This document shows positions 11,690-24,741 of a stretch of DNA of 64,000 nt, piece by piece. The stretch's first letter is position 1; each line of letters opens with the position of its first letter. A program made the position numbers and the translations under genes. The notes beneath the pieces were generated by a model. It searched no databases and was not told where the DNA came from. It saw nothing but the letters and a program-made list of their open reading frames with translations. This DNA is from Aplidium turbinatum. Lineage: Eukaryota > Chordata > Ascidiacea > Aplousobranchia > Polyclinidae. The stretch covers positions 48,902,477 through 48,966,476 of the forward strand of contig OU964918.1 of the NCBI GenBank assembly GCA_918807975.1, written 5' to 3'.

Positions 11690-12442
11690 GCAAGACAGTG
11701 ATATATTATTTAATTTCTTTTGTTTTCTACTGCTATTGTCCACTGTAATATAGCCTACCAAAAGTCCCACATTTTTGACATGTCTGATCTGTTAAAAAAA
11801 TAAAATTCAAAATAAATCAGTTTGATTCCGTATGGGACTTGCAACTGCCATGGCTAGCGAAATTCTGCGTATCTTTTTTCCAGATTGAAAAACCATTTTT
11901 TACAAACGCACTTTCTGATTATCCAACAGTCTGTTAGTTAAATATGCCTCATGATTTTGACTAGTCTGTTAGTTGACAGAGAAATTATCAAATACTGTAC
12001 TGAAACGCTGTGAAAACGTTTTTCCATGCTTGGAAAATACAGATGTCAAAGCTTAGTAGATATATCAAACGCAGAAGCGGTCACATGCGTATTGCGTAAC
12101 CTATGACATTGTGAGAATTGAGGCTAATAAAAGTTAATGGAATAAATATACTGTGACGGCCACCGGGCGTAGTTCAACTGCAATAAATACTCAGCCGGTG
12201 TTAAATGATTTTTTTATTCTTAATATTTCTTCTTCCTATCCGCGAAGATTTCATCAGGAAAATGCACAATACCAAATGATAAGTTTAAAACACAACATTA
12301 GAGAGCAATTTTTATATTTCTTATTAAGATGCCAAAAATGCAGTATGACGGAACAATACAGCTAAAGTCAACATGTTTCTACGTTTATTAGACGTAAAAA
12401 CAAGCTTCACTGAACGTAAAAATAATCAATTAAAACGCTAAC

Positions 12443-12530
12443 CCCAGCCAGCTAAATCTGCTGATTTTACATCGATTCAACGTTGTAGGGCGTTGAATCG
12501 ATGTAAAAAATGCACAATCTTGCTCGCGGG
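12443..12530. repeat. Palindromic repeat copy
   Basis: The arms meet at ATCGATTCAACG / CGTTGAATCGAT around a 6-bp loop, and the outer ends are family-like (CCAGCCAGC and GCTCGCGGGG). Confidence 0.7.
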
Positions 12531-12799
12531 GACGCAAGTCTTCCAATTTGAAGACAATAAGCAACGCAATATCCTCAGAAATAAAAGAATGAGAAAAGAA
12601 TTTTACTACAAGTGAAACGTATTTTAACGTCCAATAAGCGTAGGAACATGTTGACTTTAGTTGCATTGTTTGTTTTGTTTGTGTTTGTTTATCTTTATCC
12701 TGCATTGCGGGAAAGCGGATTTGAGCGTTATGCATCGGTGTACGCCTTCCGACGTACACCTGACCCACGCTGCAGCCGACGGCAATGTCTGTTTCCGGT

Positions 12800-12975
12800 T
12801 GTCTACTCTGCTTATGACTTAAATTTGGTACTAGGCTACCCATTACTCGAAATCGATCACTGGGTAGAGGCAATTATCGTAAAGTTTCTTGCCCAGAAAC
12901 AACAGCAAGTGCGGGTGGCTGGAGTCGAACATGCAGGCTCTCGACTGCGAGCCCAACGCGCCCAACGATTTTTTG
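12800..12975 (-). repeat. tRNA-like dispersed repeat
   Basis: On the minus strand, GGGCGCGTTGGGCTCGCAG followed by a B-box-like TGTTCGACTCC, then a segment (plus strand TTTCTTGCCCAGAAACAAC) that resembles a widespread metazoan SINE/LINE-tail motif as I remember it. Exact family not named. Confidence 0.4.
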
Positions 12976-14251
12976 CATCTTAATACGTATATAATATAAT
13001 TGTTCGCTCATTTTGTGTTTTAAACTTTATCGTCCTTATACTGCGCATGAAATCTTCGTGGATAGGATAAAGAAACATTAAGAATAAAAAATCATTTAAC
13101 ACCGGTGGAGCATAATTGCAGTTTAATAGAATAAACTTTAACTAATATTAACAGGACTATAACATACCAAGCTGTTGAAAACTCGACAGGGAAAGCAAAA
13201 TGTGGCATCCTTAGCTTCTGAATACTCCAGCCAGAGATAGTCATCAAACCACTGGTTGCATACTGTATTACTTTAGTAGACTTCGTTGAGTTAACCCTTT
13301 GCTTTTCAACGTTTTTTTGGAAGTTAACTGCTCAAGGGGGGGCCGTTTTTGGATCAAATTCAATCAGCTGTTACGTGTTATCCGCTGGTGCTATTTCAAC
13401 AGAAGTTGCACTGGTGTGAAAACAAATCATTTGTCTATAAGTTTGAAAAGTCATTATTTTAAAATTTTATATGCTAAACTTGATATTTCAATTTTTGCAA
13501 AGGTACCCAAAAACGGCAATTTTGATTTATCTTACCGCTATTTAATTACCATGCTAATCCGATTTCATGCAAAGTTCTGAATAACAAAGAGCTCAATCGA
13601 CTGCACGAAGTGTGTGTGCGGTGTGCCGAATCATTGCATTGGTAAAGATTTGCGAGCAAATCTTATTGTAAGCTACTCACTGATTCTAAAGTAGTTACAA
13701 TCAGAGTAATATTGTTACACGAATTTGAAAAAAACAAAACTGCGTTTGTTGTCTTACATTTTTGTCCTAAACTAATGCATTCCGAAACTCATGGCTAGCT
13801 TCTAGTTTTATGGAACCAAATTTCTCATAAGTAACACCTTAGCCTGCTTGAACAGCTGTTTACATCTTCGTTTGTGTATTTTAGGTCTACAATTGAGTTT
13901 GTAGTATGAATATTTTTAGTAGAGAGAAGACAATTGAACAAGTTGTTGAAATTATCTGAAATTTCTAAGTTCAAATTAGGTGCTTTTGAAATTGTGGATT
14001 TGTGTCAAGTCGCATCACAAATATCATGCAGGCTCCATCATAAGTCATTTCGCTTACGGGTGTTTATAAACATGACTCATAAATTACATCCACAAAAAAT
14101 ACAGCATTTACATCAACAAAGCTAAGTTCGAAGCCCACTTTTTATTGAAGATTGCGTCAATCAATTTGAAAATACATTTTTAGACCGCCAGCGTCGCAAC
14201 AATGCAACAGCGAATTGAGGAACATGCGTAAACAAAGGAAATGTGAAATAA

Positions 14252-14330
14252 CCCACAGTCAGCAAATCTACATAAATTTAACGTTTACAAATGTTGAATC
14301 AATGTAAATAGACTGGATTGCTGACTGGGT
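14252..14330. repeat. Palindromic repeat copy
   Basis: Ends CCCACAGTCAGC and GCTGACTGGG flank partly complementary arms with the family words ACATAAATTTAACG and TGTTGAATCAATGTAAAT. Confidence 0.7.
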
Positions 14331-15489
14331 CCTTATTGTTTGAAGCACAAAAAATACGCGTAAAGGCGACAACATCAGCAAGGCAATGATTATGTTTCTG
14401 GCCAAAAAAAAATTAACTTTTGACTTCAAAGATAAAAATGATTATAACGAAGCTTCAAAGTTTGTCGTAAAACATTTTGCAGAGATACAATAAACATAAT
14501 CACTTTGTGCCAGATTGTGAGAAGACTTCCTAGATTCTTTCCAACCATTTGCATGATTGCAAATTATTTTCTATAACTTTATATTGCCAAAAAATGGCTT
14601 CTTTGTTGAAACAACGTGGCTACAATTCTATAAAAAATTCTTAGGCCTACTACATTGAAGTAATGAAAAATTATTTTGTGATTTTGCTGAGGACGTTTTA
14701 CAATATCCGAGAAGTAAAAAATAATAATGATGAATTATTTTACAAAACCGTGGTTTGCAAGCGCTTCACAAAAAATTGTTGGGGGAAAATTTACTATTAG
14801 ACGTAAAACGTTTGTAAAAGAAAAGTGTCGGTTTACGTATTTATAATGTTTATTGCGCTGTTATCGAATTATAAACTGCCTGTGTTGTCTACCTTTGTGG
14901 TTGCCGGCCAGCTTAGAGCGGCATGCAAACTAAGCGTTTATGGTATTTGCATCGTGTTATGATTCTCGAAAATTTCCCACAAGGTCTTTATTTTTATCGT
15001 GATATTTTCTGCCTCTTCTGTCCTAAACTTGAAGTTATTGTGCAGCACAATCCACATCGGTTTTTAGACTCAGTCTTCATTGAAAATCTTTTGTGTGGTC
15101 CATCATTTCAAGTAGTGTCTTCCCCTAAACTGTTACACAAATCGTCCAGAACCAGGTTGATTATTATGTATCTTACAGCCGTTGAGAGCCTGTTATTGTA
15201 TGTGTAGAATTATTACTGTAGATGTCTGACTAAATTCATGCCAAAGTCGAGCAAATTCTGCTTTCGGGATCCTTGCCGTTATTTACGGTATTTTTTGTTG
15301 ATAAGTTTAGGCAGCATTTTTCCAAGATAAATGAAGACATCGGTATTGTTCGTCACTTAGATTTAGTTTTCTCAGCATTGTTTATTCATTCTTTGATTCA
15401 CTAGTTTGTCCCACTTTTGGTATAATCGGATCGTTTATAAATGGCGGGTCTTCACAATAGCCGGCCTCTTATACATTGGGGCAACGTAT

Positions 15490-15534
15490 TCAGATGTTGA
15501 ATCAATGAAGAAGAAAGCTAATTTGTTGTTTGTC
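15490..15534 (+). repeat. Right-half copy of the palindromic repeat
   Basis: TTCAGATGTTGAATCAATG, then a diverged segment ending TTTGTTGTTTGTC. Only the right arm is recognisable. Confidence 0.45.
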
Positions 15535-15562
15535 TTATGTGATGCCTAACTATATGTTTCGT

Positions 15563-15590
15563 CTACATTACAAAATATTTTGTAATGTAG
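15563..15590. repeat. Perfect 28-bp palindrome
   Basis: CTACATTACAAAAT is followed directly by its exact reverse complement, with looser complementarity outside (ATGCCTAA / GAGGCATT). It could be a small foldback repeat. Confidence 0.7.
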
Positions 15591-16476
15591 ATGAGGCATT
15601 ATCATCTTTATTTTGCGCTCTTTGAAACAAAACACAATGCACTGTGAAACAAAAATACAGGACATAACAACAAGTAGGCGACATAAAGCAGGGTAGGGAC
15701 GCCATCGAGTTAGCTGCTATACGTGTAAATGGAGCCTATCTCATAATTTTGAGTGTATCTCACAATTACTGTTTGCAAAAACGCTATTTCTCCGGCTTCT
15801 CCAAAAAGCATTTGCAGTGATACATTTCCTCAATTGCAAGTTTTGTCAATGAGAGCATTTCCATAGAACGTTTATTTCGAAACCAGGTTTTCGTGTCTTT
15901 ACTACCCAAGAGAAGATTTCTTATTGTAACGTTTTTTATTCATCAATGAATATTATCTGCTTGAAACAACTGTTTTGAATAGCTTGTGGCCTCCATAGCC
16001 TACTATTTTGATCGTGGATTGCTATTCTTCTTTGTAGAGCTGATAACGCAAAAAACGTTTGCTATTATTGTTTCTAATTAACAGCTTTGCGATCACTGGC
16101 TTTTCTTTGTAGCATAAGAAATAACGCGCTTTGTATTATTGAGGTCAAACCAAACAAAGGAAAGCAAGAGGATGCTTCTCTCTGCTCGCGCATATCGATG
16201 CACGAAGCAATTATGAGCTTATGGCTTGTTATCGCAATGTAATCCATTTCACGCTTTGCTGGAAGTTAGCTAGAAATAGCAAAAATTCACTAAAATTTTG
16301 AATTTACAAGAAAACTACACAACTTTTAGCATCAAATTTAATATCATCAGATCCGCCTGGCAATTTTAGAAAAAGTCAAGAAAAACCAAGTGCATGGCGT
16401 TACTGTGCTTCAAATAATTAAAGGAAATTTGAGGGGGGGGCCAAATCTGGCCTCCCTTTGAGGAGCAAAGTGTTAA

Positions 16477-18744
16477 ATCTACATTATATCCTTGAAACAT
16501 TGAATGACCCACTGCTGTATGCACTGCCACCACTCAAGAACCAAGCAAGAGCCAATCTGCTGAACAGCCGGTAACAATTGTTACGTGATAGGCAGCAGGC
16601 GAAGTACGTGAATAGAATCACAAAATCGTAATACTAACAGCAGCAAGAAGAGCAAGTTTAAAATAAAAGAGAAAGCTTTTACAGCTGCCCCGCCTGCCCC
16701 TCCCTCTGCCGTCGTCACTGGCAAAGACAAAAATTTTGGCAAATTTTGTTCGTTCCCAAAAATGCTTCACTCTCTGACGACCATGTTTGGAGCCTACAGT
16801 AGGCCTACGTGTTCTAAAAAGAATGCCTCTATCTATAGTAAATTTCAATTTTGAAGTGATCTTGATTTTATTGTTCTTCAAGATCAAGATCACTCAATAA
16901 AATATTGGTACAAGTTATTGGCAGGCTACAGCTGTAAAACACACCAATTGTTCTTTGTATATGGTTCTATAAAATAATTTCTTTACCAAAATTGATTTGT
17001 TCTTCGGTTGAAAAATTCTTACAACTGGGCTATAGACCAGTGTTTATGCTACACTTTTCAGCACTAGAAAACTGTAAGAACTGGGGTTTTGGGTGTGTTG
17101 CAGTGGTTTATCAAAAAAAAAATTGACTGTTTTTCTTCTGATTTCTGTGATACATTTACCGTTTCCAATTACTTTTAACGCGTGTCGTTAATTCGATAAA
17201 AAGTAATTTCTTTGAATTAAAACTGTCACGATTTCGCGCCGGATATGCTTTTGTCTAGCAAACGTACTGCAATTCGTTGCATGTCTTAAGTGCAGAATGA
17301 TAAATTGATATACTAAATTGATTTGGCAGTCAAGGATAAGAAATAAATTTGCACTATTTAAAGTTCACAACAGAAGACATGAATCAGCACTTCATGATGG
17401 GTCAGATTGAATTTGCAGCATTTTCTCACAAAACCCTTTAAGTTGTATGCTACAGATGCACGGTTATCTTATCCTTGTTTCTACAATACCCAACCAGACA
17501 CAAACTATCTAATAAGGGAACATTAAACTACAGCCTGCAACTAACGTTTTAAGGTACGGTAGCCTACGGCAGGTTGGCAGCCACAGTAAACTTTACTTAT
17601 TGCGTACGACCCTAGTTGGATGCCCACTTGAAAGCTCTTTCGCCTGGCAAATGTTTTTTTGTATTTATTTTTATGAATTCGCTGCTCTACCATGTTTGCG
17701 TTTAGGTACAAGCAGACAATGAACAATGGGGTTGAATCTTACATTTTGTATTACGTTTAGGCCAATAGCTAGCGTATTTGTCGCTTTGTTGATGTAAAAA
17801 TAGGTGGTCTTTTAAACAACAAGGTTGTCGAAAAACTCTGCTTGAACTGAAACTGTCAGCGAAAGGTCAAGGAGACTTGAAAATGCAGTACCGTACCGTA
17901 GTTGTTTTGTTTCCTTGCTAAAAATAAACCTGGTCAGTCAATGATTTGAGAAATAGAGTACGCAAAACCGTGACAGTAGGCAGCCCACTGTAACGAGTGG
18001 GCTAACAACAGTAGGCTATGTGATAATAATCTATCTCAGGGTAGGCAACATTTTCCCGCTATAGACCGGGTATAGCCTACAGCCCTACACTACAGTAATC
18101 TATCTGAAAAAAGGTCCGCCATCGCTATGCGTAAATAAGATGAAAAACTCTTGTCAAATGATCGGGTAAGCCACAAAAGCACAACTTTTTGTTCTCAAAT
18201 GTTTTGATAAAACTATTTTATTAAAAAAAGCATTACATTTAAGTACTTTTAAAGTTTATTTGTATCAAAAGTCAGCATGGTAATCGAGGCAATAGACAAA
18301 ATTATTATTTAAAGATGTGCAATAATTTGTAAACAGTTTTTCCACGAATTTGTTGTGACGTTACAGTTTTTGGTCCAAACCGATATAATAAATGCGTGGT
18401 AATGCAGCAGTTCCCATGACGGCTGCATTTCCTACTCACTTCATACACGCACTCGATGGCTTCAGAGATTGATGCGTGCAACGAATCAGCATAAGTTATA
18501 TGACCTACTGACCGAACTTCGTGAGATAGACTGGCAAACAGGCATCAGTCTGCAGCATCGTTGACACTCGGGAAGACGAATGGATAGAATCGCAAATCAG
18601 ACTTTGCAAAGTAAGCCTGTTGTAGCGACCAGACAAAAACGACTATTGCATCATAGCATAAAAAAACGTTTTAGTAGACCACTTTAGAAAGTTTACAAAT
18701 TTTAAACCTTCATTTAAAATAATTGTATTTGCTACGTACGCAGA
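16477..18744. other. Intergenic, no feature recognised
   Basis: Short frames at 16618-16893 and 17541-17726 (minus) have no recognisable domain. No repeat ends are seen. Confidence 0.4.
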
Positions 18745-18920
18745 GCCGTGTGAGCACCATCTCATCCCCCTAGAAATCCACTAGTGGGCCGCCCCCTATG
18801 TTTAGTGATGGCTCTTAAAAATAGGACCAGAAAGCGATAGTTTATGGCCGCAAACTCTTTCAATGTGGGGAAAAAATCACATTCCTAATTTCAGCAAACC
18901 GTAAACAACCTTACTGTAGG
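18745..18920 (+). repeat. Dispersed repeat, copy 1 (second copy at 57670)
   Basis: Shared words with 57670-57845, in order: GTGAGCACCATCTC, CCTATGTTTAGT, GCTCTTAAAAA, CGCAAACTCTTTCAATGT, ATTTCAGCAAA, GTAAACAAC. The class is unknown. Confidence 0.65.
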
Positions 18921-18926
18921 CTAGCC

Positions 18927-19340
18927 CAGAGGTTCTCAACCTTTTGAGATTCAAAGACCACTTTAAAAAATTGTATCTCAGTCACGGACCACTACTTTCC
19001 TCCCCTTCCTCCTCGCCTTGTAACGAACAACTGTCACTTATTGCTTGCTAAGTCATGAACGGTAGTTGGTATTAGAAAGAATGCTACATAGTGCGAACCT
19101 TGAGCTTGCACATCTGAGCACAGCATATCCAAACGAGGTGTAGCCTAATACTTGAAAGACTCAATCGGAGTTCATCTTCGACTTCAAGTCGAGAACAATA
19201 CTTTGTTTTTAATTTAACCAGTGCAGAAAATCCAAATTCACAAAGATAAAATGTCGCAAAAGGTAAAATTATTTTCAAAGCTTTCCGAGACAGTTGTGGA
19301 TACTCATGCGAAGCTTGTATCCAAAATTCTATACTGGTGA
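18927..19340 (-). mobile_element. hAT element end with transposase C-terminus
   Basis: The left boundary CAGAGGTTCTCAACCTTTTG is a typical hAT terminus. On the minus strand, 19084-19335 encodes ALKIILPFATFYLCEFGFSA and SRLEVEDELRLSLSSIR, the C-terminal dimerisation region of ZBED5/SCAND3-like hAT transposases. The N-terminal part is missing: the fossil Gypsy begins where it should continue. Only the C-terminal fragment remains. Confidence 0.7.
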
Positions 19341-19439
19341 AATGATATCTAAGTTACAATACCAATAGCTGGCACAATTTTTCTGTCCCGTCAACTGATG
19401 ATGTGGGTATTTTGATTGATAGCTCATTTACCCCCCAAA

Positions 19440-22400
19440 ACGAGGAAATTTACCCCTAAATTTACCTCAGTTTAAGAAATGCTGTTTTAAATGATGTAGG
19501 CCTACCATTTGGTGTAAATACCACTGTAAATGACAGTGTTGAGCAAACGAAACAGCAGTTAACGAAATTTAAGGACGTGTTTGAAAGACAACCACCAATG
19601 AAAGGGGAGAAGTTTAAGATTTCACTGGTAAAAGGAGTAGTTCCTTGTTGTGTTAAAAAAGCCAGAAGAATTCCGGTAGCATACAAAAATGAACTACAAG
19701 AGGAACTTGATAAGTTACTGAAGGAAGGCATCATCACACCAGTGACCACCCCGACAGAATGGGAGAATCCAACTGTCATCCAGCCAAAGAAAAATCAAAA
19801 TGTGCAATTTAATGGGAAAGTACGTCTCTGTGTCAATTTTTGCTATTTAAATAAGTATTGTTCACGTGAACACTACACTACGCCGAGTGTGCTGGAAGCA
19901 GCACAAACCATCAAAGCTGATCAAGCCAAAACTTTCTCCACATTTGATGCATGGAAAGGCTATCATCAAAGTCAATTGGCTAAAGAAAGCAAGCCTCTTA
20001 CAACCTTCATTACACCGTTTGGTCGGTATAGTTACGAAAGAGCACCTTTTGGGAAAAACTAAATCAGCGAACTCTACAATCGTAGAATGACTGAGGAGCT
20101 GTACGGATTGACCAACACTCACAAAGTAGAAGATGACAATGTTGTATATTCTTCGAATGACTTAATTGAGCATGTTAATCATGTCAAAAAATTTCTGCAT
20201 AAATGTAAAGAAAGTGGTATTCGTCTGCATAAAGACAAATTTACTTTCGCTCAAAATGAAGTAAAATTTGCTGGTATTGTGCTTAATGAGCATGGTTATA
20301 AGATGCAGGACAAAATTTTCAAAGCAATTTCCAATTTCAAACAACCACAATGCTTGACAGATTCGCAGTCATTTCAAGGTATGGCTAATCAACTGGCACC
20401 TTTTAATCGTGACTTAGCAAAAGCCATGCAACCTCTTCGTCCATTGTTGAAAAAATCAGGCAAACCTTTCAAAATGGATGAATTTCATGTCCAAGCATTT
20501 AAAGAGGCTAAACAAATTTTGGCAAGTCAGAAAACCATTGGTCATTATAGACCAGGTGCACCATTACAATTGTTTACTGATGCCAGCGTAAAAAATGATC
20601 TCGGATTTTATTTAAAACAGGAGCAATCAGATAAATCTTGGAAGACCATTCAAACTGGTTTGAGAACTTTGCAACCAGCTGAAACACGATATGCTCCGAT
20701 TGAACTAGAACTACAAGCCATTGTCTATGCGACAAAACAGTGTAAAATTTTTCTGGCAGGAACAATGTTTACAATTTTTACCGATCATCGACCTTTGGTC
20801 ACTATTTGTAATAAACGTCGCCTTGATGAAGTAAACACCAGGATTTTGAGATATCTGATGAAACTGATGGACTATAACTTCGTTGTAGAGCATATACCAG
20901 GCTCACAGAATAAAGTTGCTGACAGTTTTTTTCCGGCACCCTGTAGACCAACCTGACAAAAGTGACCAAATCGATCATGACCTGCAACAGTTTAACATGA
21001 ACACTATGAGAATTGCAAAAGCTCAAGAAGCTGAATGCTCTTTTCGCCTTGAGCGAGTTCGTGATGAAGCAAAAAATGACCTTGAATATCAGCTGTTAAA
21101 AAATCAAATTGTTCAAGAATTTCCTCAACAGAAGTTGAACTTACCCGAGAAGTTGCATCTTTACTGGAATGTTCGAAATGAACTACTGCTTAGTGACGAT
21201 GACTTTATACTGAAGAGCACAACATTGTTAATCCCGCAAAAGTTGCGTAAGTCTGTGCTTTCTGAATTGCATGCTGGCCATAGAGGTATTGAAGGCTGAA
21301 AGGCTCGAGCACGACTTGTTGTATATTGGCCTAATATTGACAATGATATTGAAAACACTTGCCGTAGTTGCAAGCGGTGTGAGAATGACCGCCCCAGTCA
21401 TGCTAAGCAACCGCTGAGGCACCTTCCATCACCAAGTCAGCCTTTTGAATTTATCTCTGCTGATTGGTTTGATTTAAATGGTGACAAATTCTTAGTTATT
21501 GTTGACTGGTATTCAGGATATTTTAATGTTAAAGGAACAGTTAAGCATCCAGATGCTAATTGTGTTATCGGTTTCCTCCGTGGATGGTTCGTCAACACAG
21601 CTGTGTGTGACTACTTTTGGAGCGATGGAGGACCACCGTTTCGCTCAGCTGAGTTAGAAGATTTCTTCTCGCGGTGGGGTGTGAAGTGGTCTCCGTCATC
21701 ACCATGGTACCCACAAGAAAACTCTGTTGCTGAATCTGCTGTGAAGTGGGCTAAGGGCTTACTTTGTAAATGCTGGAAGGGAAAGGACAATCACTGCGAA
21801 TGAATGAATGAGTGAAAGGCATGCTGCAATGGAAAAATACTCCACATAATTCCACCGGTTTATTTCCAGCAATTATGCTACATAATCACTCAGTGCAAGA
21901 GTTGATTCCCTGCCACAAAAGTGTGTTACAAAGAAGTTGGCACGATGAAAAGCTCCGTGTCGATCGTGAGGCTGCCAAAAGAAAAGAGAGACTAGAAGAC
22001 TATTACAACAAAAGTGTAAAACAATTGAAACCACTAAAAGTTGGTGATCCTGTATGTATACAGAATAATACCACCAAACGTTGGGACAGATACGGTATAA
22101 TCTTGGAGTGCTATTATGATGCCCGCAGGTATCTAATCAAACTTGAATCAAGCTTGCTTATCAGGCGCAACAGAATGCATTTGCAAAAAAGGTTTATTGA
22201 GGTAACACTATATCCTGTTCAAACCAAACCTATTAACTTACAGGACATAGATGAAACTTAGTACTGTCCCCCTGAGGACCGAGAACAAATGCCTGATACT
22301 CAGTTGAGAAGATCTAGCAGATTTCGTAAAATCCCTGATAAATTCAAGGATTATGAAATGTCATAATTGTGTATTTTGTGTTTTGCAGGTAGAATTTTGT

Positions 22401-22510
22401 TACATGTGATCAGTCATTATTGGCTTAATTAGATTGATGACTTTCCCGCAGAGTGATGTAAATACGTGTGCTGTGTATTTCATGAGTAATTTTTTCTTAA
22501 AAAGGGGGAT
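19440..22510 (+). mobile_element. Fossil Ty3/Gypsy retrotransposon, pol region
   Basis: Plus-strand reading shows, in order, reverse transcriptase (EGIITPV, QPKKNQN, the FSTFDAWKGYHQ region), RNase H (LFTDAS, then EHIPGSQNKVADS), the integrase zinc region and core (LHAGHRGIEG, YWPNIDNDIENTCRSC, the DGGPPFRS and ENSVAESAVKWAKG regions) and a basic tail. A purine-rich tract before 22510 fits the polypurine tract. Gag and protease are not seen and the 5' end is missing. The copy is broken, with several breaks, and looks old. Another retroelement sits at its 3' boundary, beyond which LTR-like sequence resumes at about 23183. Confidence 0.85.
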
Positions 22511-22512
22511 GT

Positions 22513-23175
22513 CGTCGTCGTCTGAGCTTCTGGGGCCGAGGGTCTATCCTTTTACCACCCCAGATTCACGATGTTCCCGGACTACACTGGAAGGCTGCTA
22601 GAGAGCAGCCAGTCTTTAGTTTCATCATCCATGACGCGCAGACCTTCCACTCCGTTAGGTGGCTTGAAGATGGTACAGTCATTGATGATGTGGTCTGCGG
22701 TCTGTTCCTCGGCACCACATTCACAGGAGGAGGAAGAAGCCATTCCCCATTGGTGCATGGTTGAGCGGAAAAGCCCGACGCCCGTACGGAGACGGTTGAG
22801 GCGCACCCATGCCTGTCTCTGTAGTGTCAGGCCGATGGGGCGTGTGTCGGCGTCGGGGATGAATGAATGGAGTCTGGTGGTGCTTGACCTCCATTCAGAA
22901 TGCCATTTATGGTCCGCCCAAGTAGCCGCAGAGATGTCTTGTTCGTCAGCTTCGTTGATCAGAAGCCGAGCGGCTGGCACGAATGGGTGTCTTGCTTTCA
23001 GTCGGCGGGGGTGCCCGTTTGGGAAGGCAGAGATCTTGTGGTGGAGAAGATGATTAGGCTCCAGTGCCCGTCGACCGAGGGACAGAGTGGCTTCTTCGCG
23101 ACGAAGCTCAGCAGGTTGGATGCCAGCGAGAATGGGGAGACTGTCCAATGGTGTGGGACGCAGGCATCCGGTCAC
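22513..23175 (-). mobile_element. 5'-truncated non-LTR retrotransposon, 3' end, inserted at the Gypsy 3' boundary
   Basis: Minus strand, a 197-residue frame (22582-23175) covers the C-terminal end of a LINE ORF2 protein: [15 protein letters not shown], then [17 protein letters not shown] (C-x-C-x8-H-x4-C) and a terminal [12 protein letters not shown]. The 3' UTR ends in a (CGA)n tail, read as GTCGTCGTC on the plus strand from 22511. GGGATGT flanks both sides (22506-22512, 23176-23182) as a target duplication. It is truncated at its 5' end, like most LINE copies. The clade is uncertain; the C-terminal zinc motif recalls Jockey/RTE-like groups. Confidence 0.85.
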
Positions 23176-23182
23176 GGGATGT

Positions 23183-24330
23183 GATATTGTGGCAATGTGT
23201 TGTTACATTATAAGTGGGAAACACTGTTTTCTGTCGTAAGCGCTGAACCGTGACTGTACTGGCATTTCAAATAATAGACGTGAGCTGAAAACTGTGCATG
23301 TTAAACTTGTCATAAGAAATATCCTACTAGAATAGATCATCAGATTAGTATATTACAATGGACAATACTAAACGTAATGTCCGAAAAGACAAAGCACTAT
23401 ATGGGTGTGGGGGGCTTGTTTCTCAGAAAAAATTTACAAACACAATTTTGTTTTGGTCACTTTTTAGGCATTTTTGGCACAACAATGTTTTTTTTATTAA
23501 AATGCACATTTTGTGAGCAACCCAATTTATCAAATTAAAATTAAATTAGGGTAAAAGGTTTAGTTTAGAATTTAATCAACCTACAATTTCAAAACAAATT
23601 TATTCACGACCACAAAAGGATTTGAATACTTTATTTTTTGAAAACTTTTATAGACCAGCAGGCTAGCACTTCGAAAATCTATCTGAGGTGTCCTCACCTT
23701 GCTTCGCCTAATGTATTTTCATGATAGGCTACATTTTATTTTGTAACCTATCTCTATTAACACCCAAATTAATTAATTTAATTGTTAATTAACTAAACTA
23801 TTTGAGTGAACAGTGTTTACTACGGAATATTATGTCTATAATTATTTCGTTAGTTTTTTTGGAATAAATAAACATTGTACTCCCTTAACTCACTTTCTGA
23901 AATTATGCATGCCCAACATTGCTAGTTAGGTGAATAAAATGTGATCAAGCGAGCAAAGTAAGCGAGAAAATTTTGCAAAAACGGAAATAAAATTATATAT
24001 TAAATGTTTAGAATTACAAGCCGAAAAACATTGAAATCAGTGGGCCCCAAAACGCCGGGGGCGGTTAACACGACCCTGGCCGTGCGTCACTTGAAAAATC
24101 ACGACAATGAAAACTTAAAACGTTCAGTCAACCACAAATGTAAAAGCGATTGAATACCAAGGGGTAAGACAAAAAGTCCAATGTAGCCTACAATGATCAG
24201 AATATAACGCGAGTCGTTGGTTAAAATCACGCGATACAACAAACAACGACATAGAACAGTGATTCATACATGTGAATTGTTCCAAAGGCCAGGCTATACT
24301 GATCTGAGAAAATGAGGTTTAGAATTACAT
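23183..24330. other. Possible Gypsy LTR remnant, then unassigned sequence
   Basis: Just after the LINE the sequence reads TGTGATATTGTGGCAATGTG, which would follow the polypurine tract directly if the insertion were absent, so an LTR probably starts here. No second LTR is present to fix its end. Further right I see no gene. Confidence 0.4.
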
Positions 24331-24393
24331 CCCAGACAGCAATATCCGTCATTTTTACATTGATTCAACGTTTGCATGGCCTTGCTGTCCGGG
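24331..24393. repeat. Palindromic repeat copy, short core
   Basis: The left arm is intact (CCCAGACAGC, then ATCCGTCATTTTTACATTG) and the right arm is reduced to CCTTGCTGTCCGGG. Confidence 0.65.
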
Positions 24394-24741
24394 ATGCTGC
24401 GTAGTTGGAGACCATGCCAAACTGCTACACTCAGACTTTCTCAGAATCCACGCAGGTCTTTTTAACAAATGCGCATTGCAAAAGGTAGAAAGATATTTTT
24501 ACCAAAAAACTAACCAAAAGAAAAATCAACAACTCAATTTTAGAACGACATCGTAAAAAACAGCGCGCCAGTGCGCGGTCACATACGACCTAATGTCGCA
24601 ACATAGGATACATTAAAAACAGAAAATTTCATGACTATAACTATTGACTGGTTCAACGAAACAAACACAGAAAGCAGTGACTTTTTAGGATATGTTTGTG
24701 CGTAGTTGTCTGTAGTAGTTTGACCTTTTAGGTCCAAAGGT

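Larger units (their letters stand above)
12195..13105. mobile_element. Foldback element with ~60-bp inverted arms
   Basis: The left arm (12195-12254) begins CCGGTGTTAAATGATTTTTT and the right arm (13047-13105) is its near-perfect reverse complement, ending TCATTTAACACCGG. Weaker complementarity continues outward to about 12170 and 13127. The 790-bp loop holds a palindromic repeat (12443-12530) and a tRNA-like repeat (12800-12975). Confidence 0.7.
13295..16472. mobile_element. Candidate piggyBac-type element, non-coding (3.2 kb)
   Basis: TTAA (13291-13294) precedes CCCTTTGCTTTTC and TTAA (16473-16476) follows GAGGAGCAAAGTG, an imperfect inverted pair. G-rich tracts lie just inside both ends (AAGGGGGGGCC at about 13335 and GGGGGGGGCC at about 16435). 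TTAA duplications with CCCTTT-like ends are typical of piggyBac. No transposase is recognised, and TTAA is common in AT-rich DNA, so this is tentative. Confidence 0.4.

Noticed and set aside
12612-12983. 123-residue frame with a hydrophobic start as a small membrane protein
   Set aside because: It runs through a tRNA-like repeat inside a foldback element, so the frame is probably accidental.
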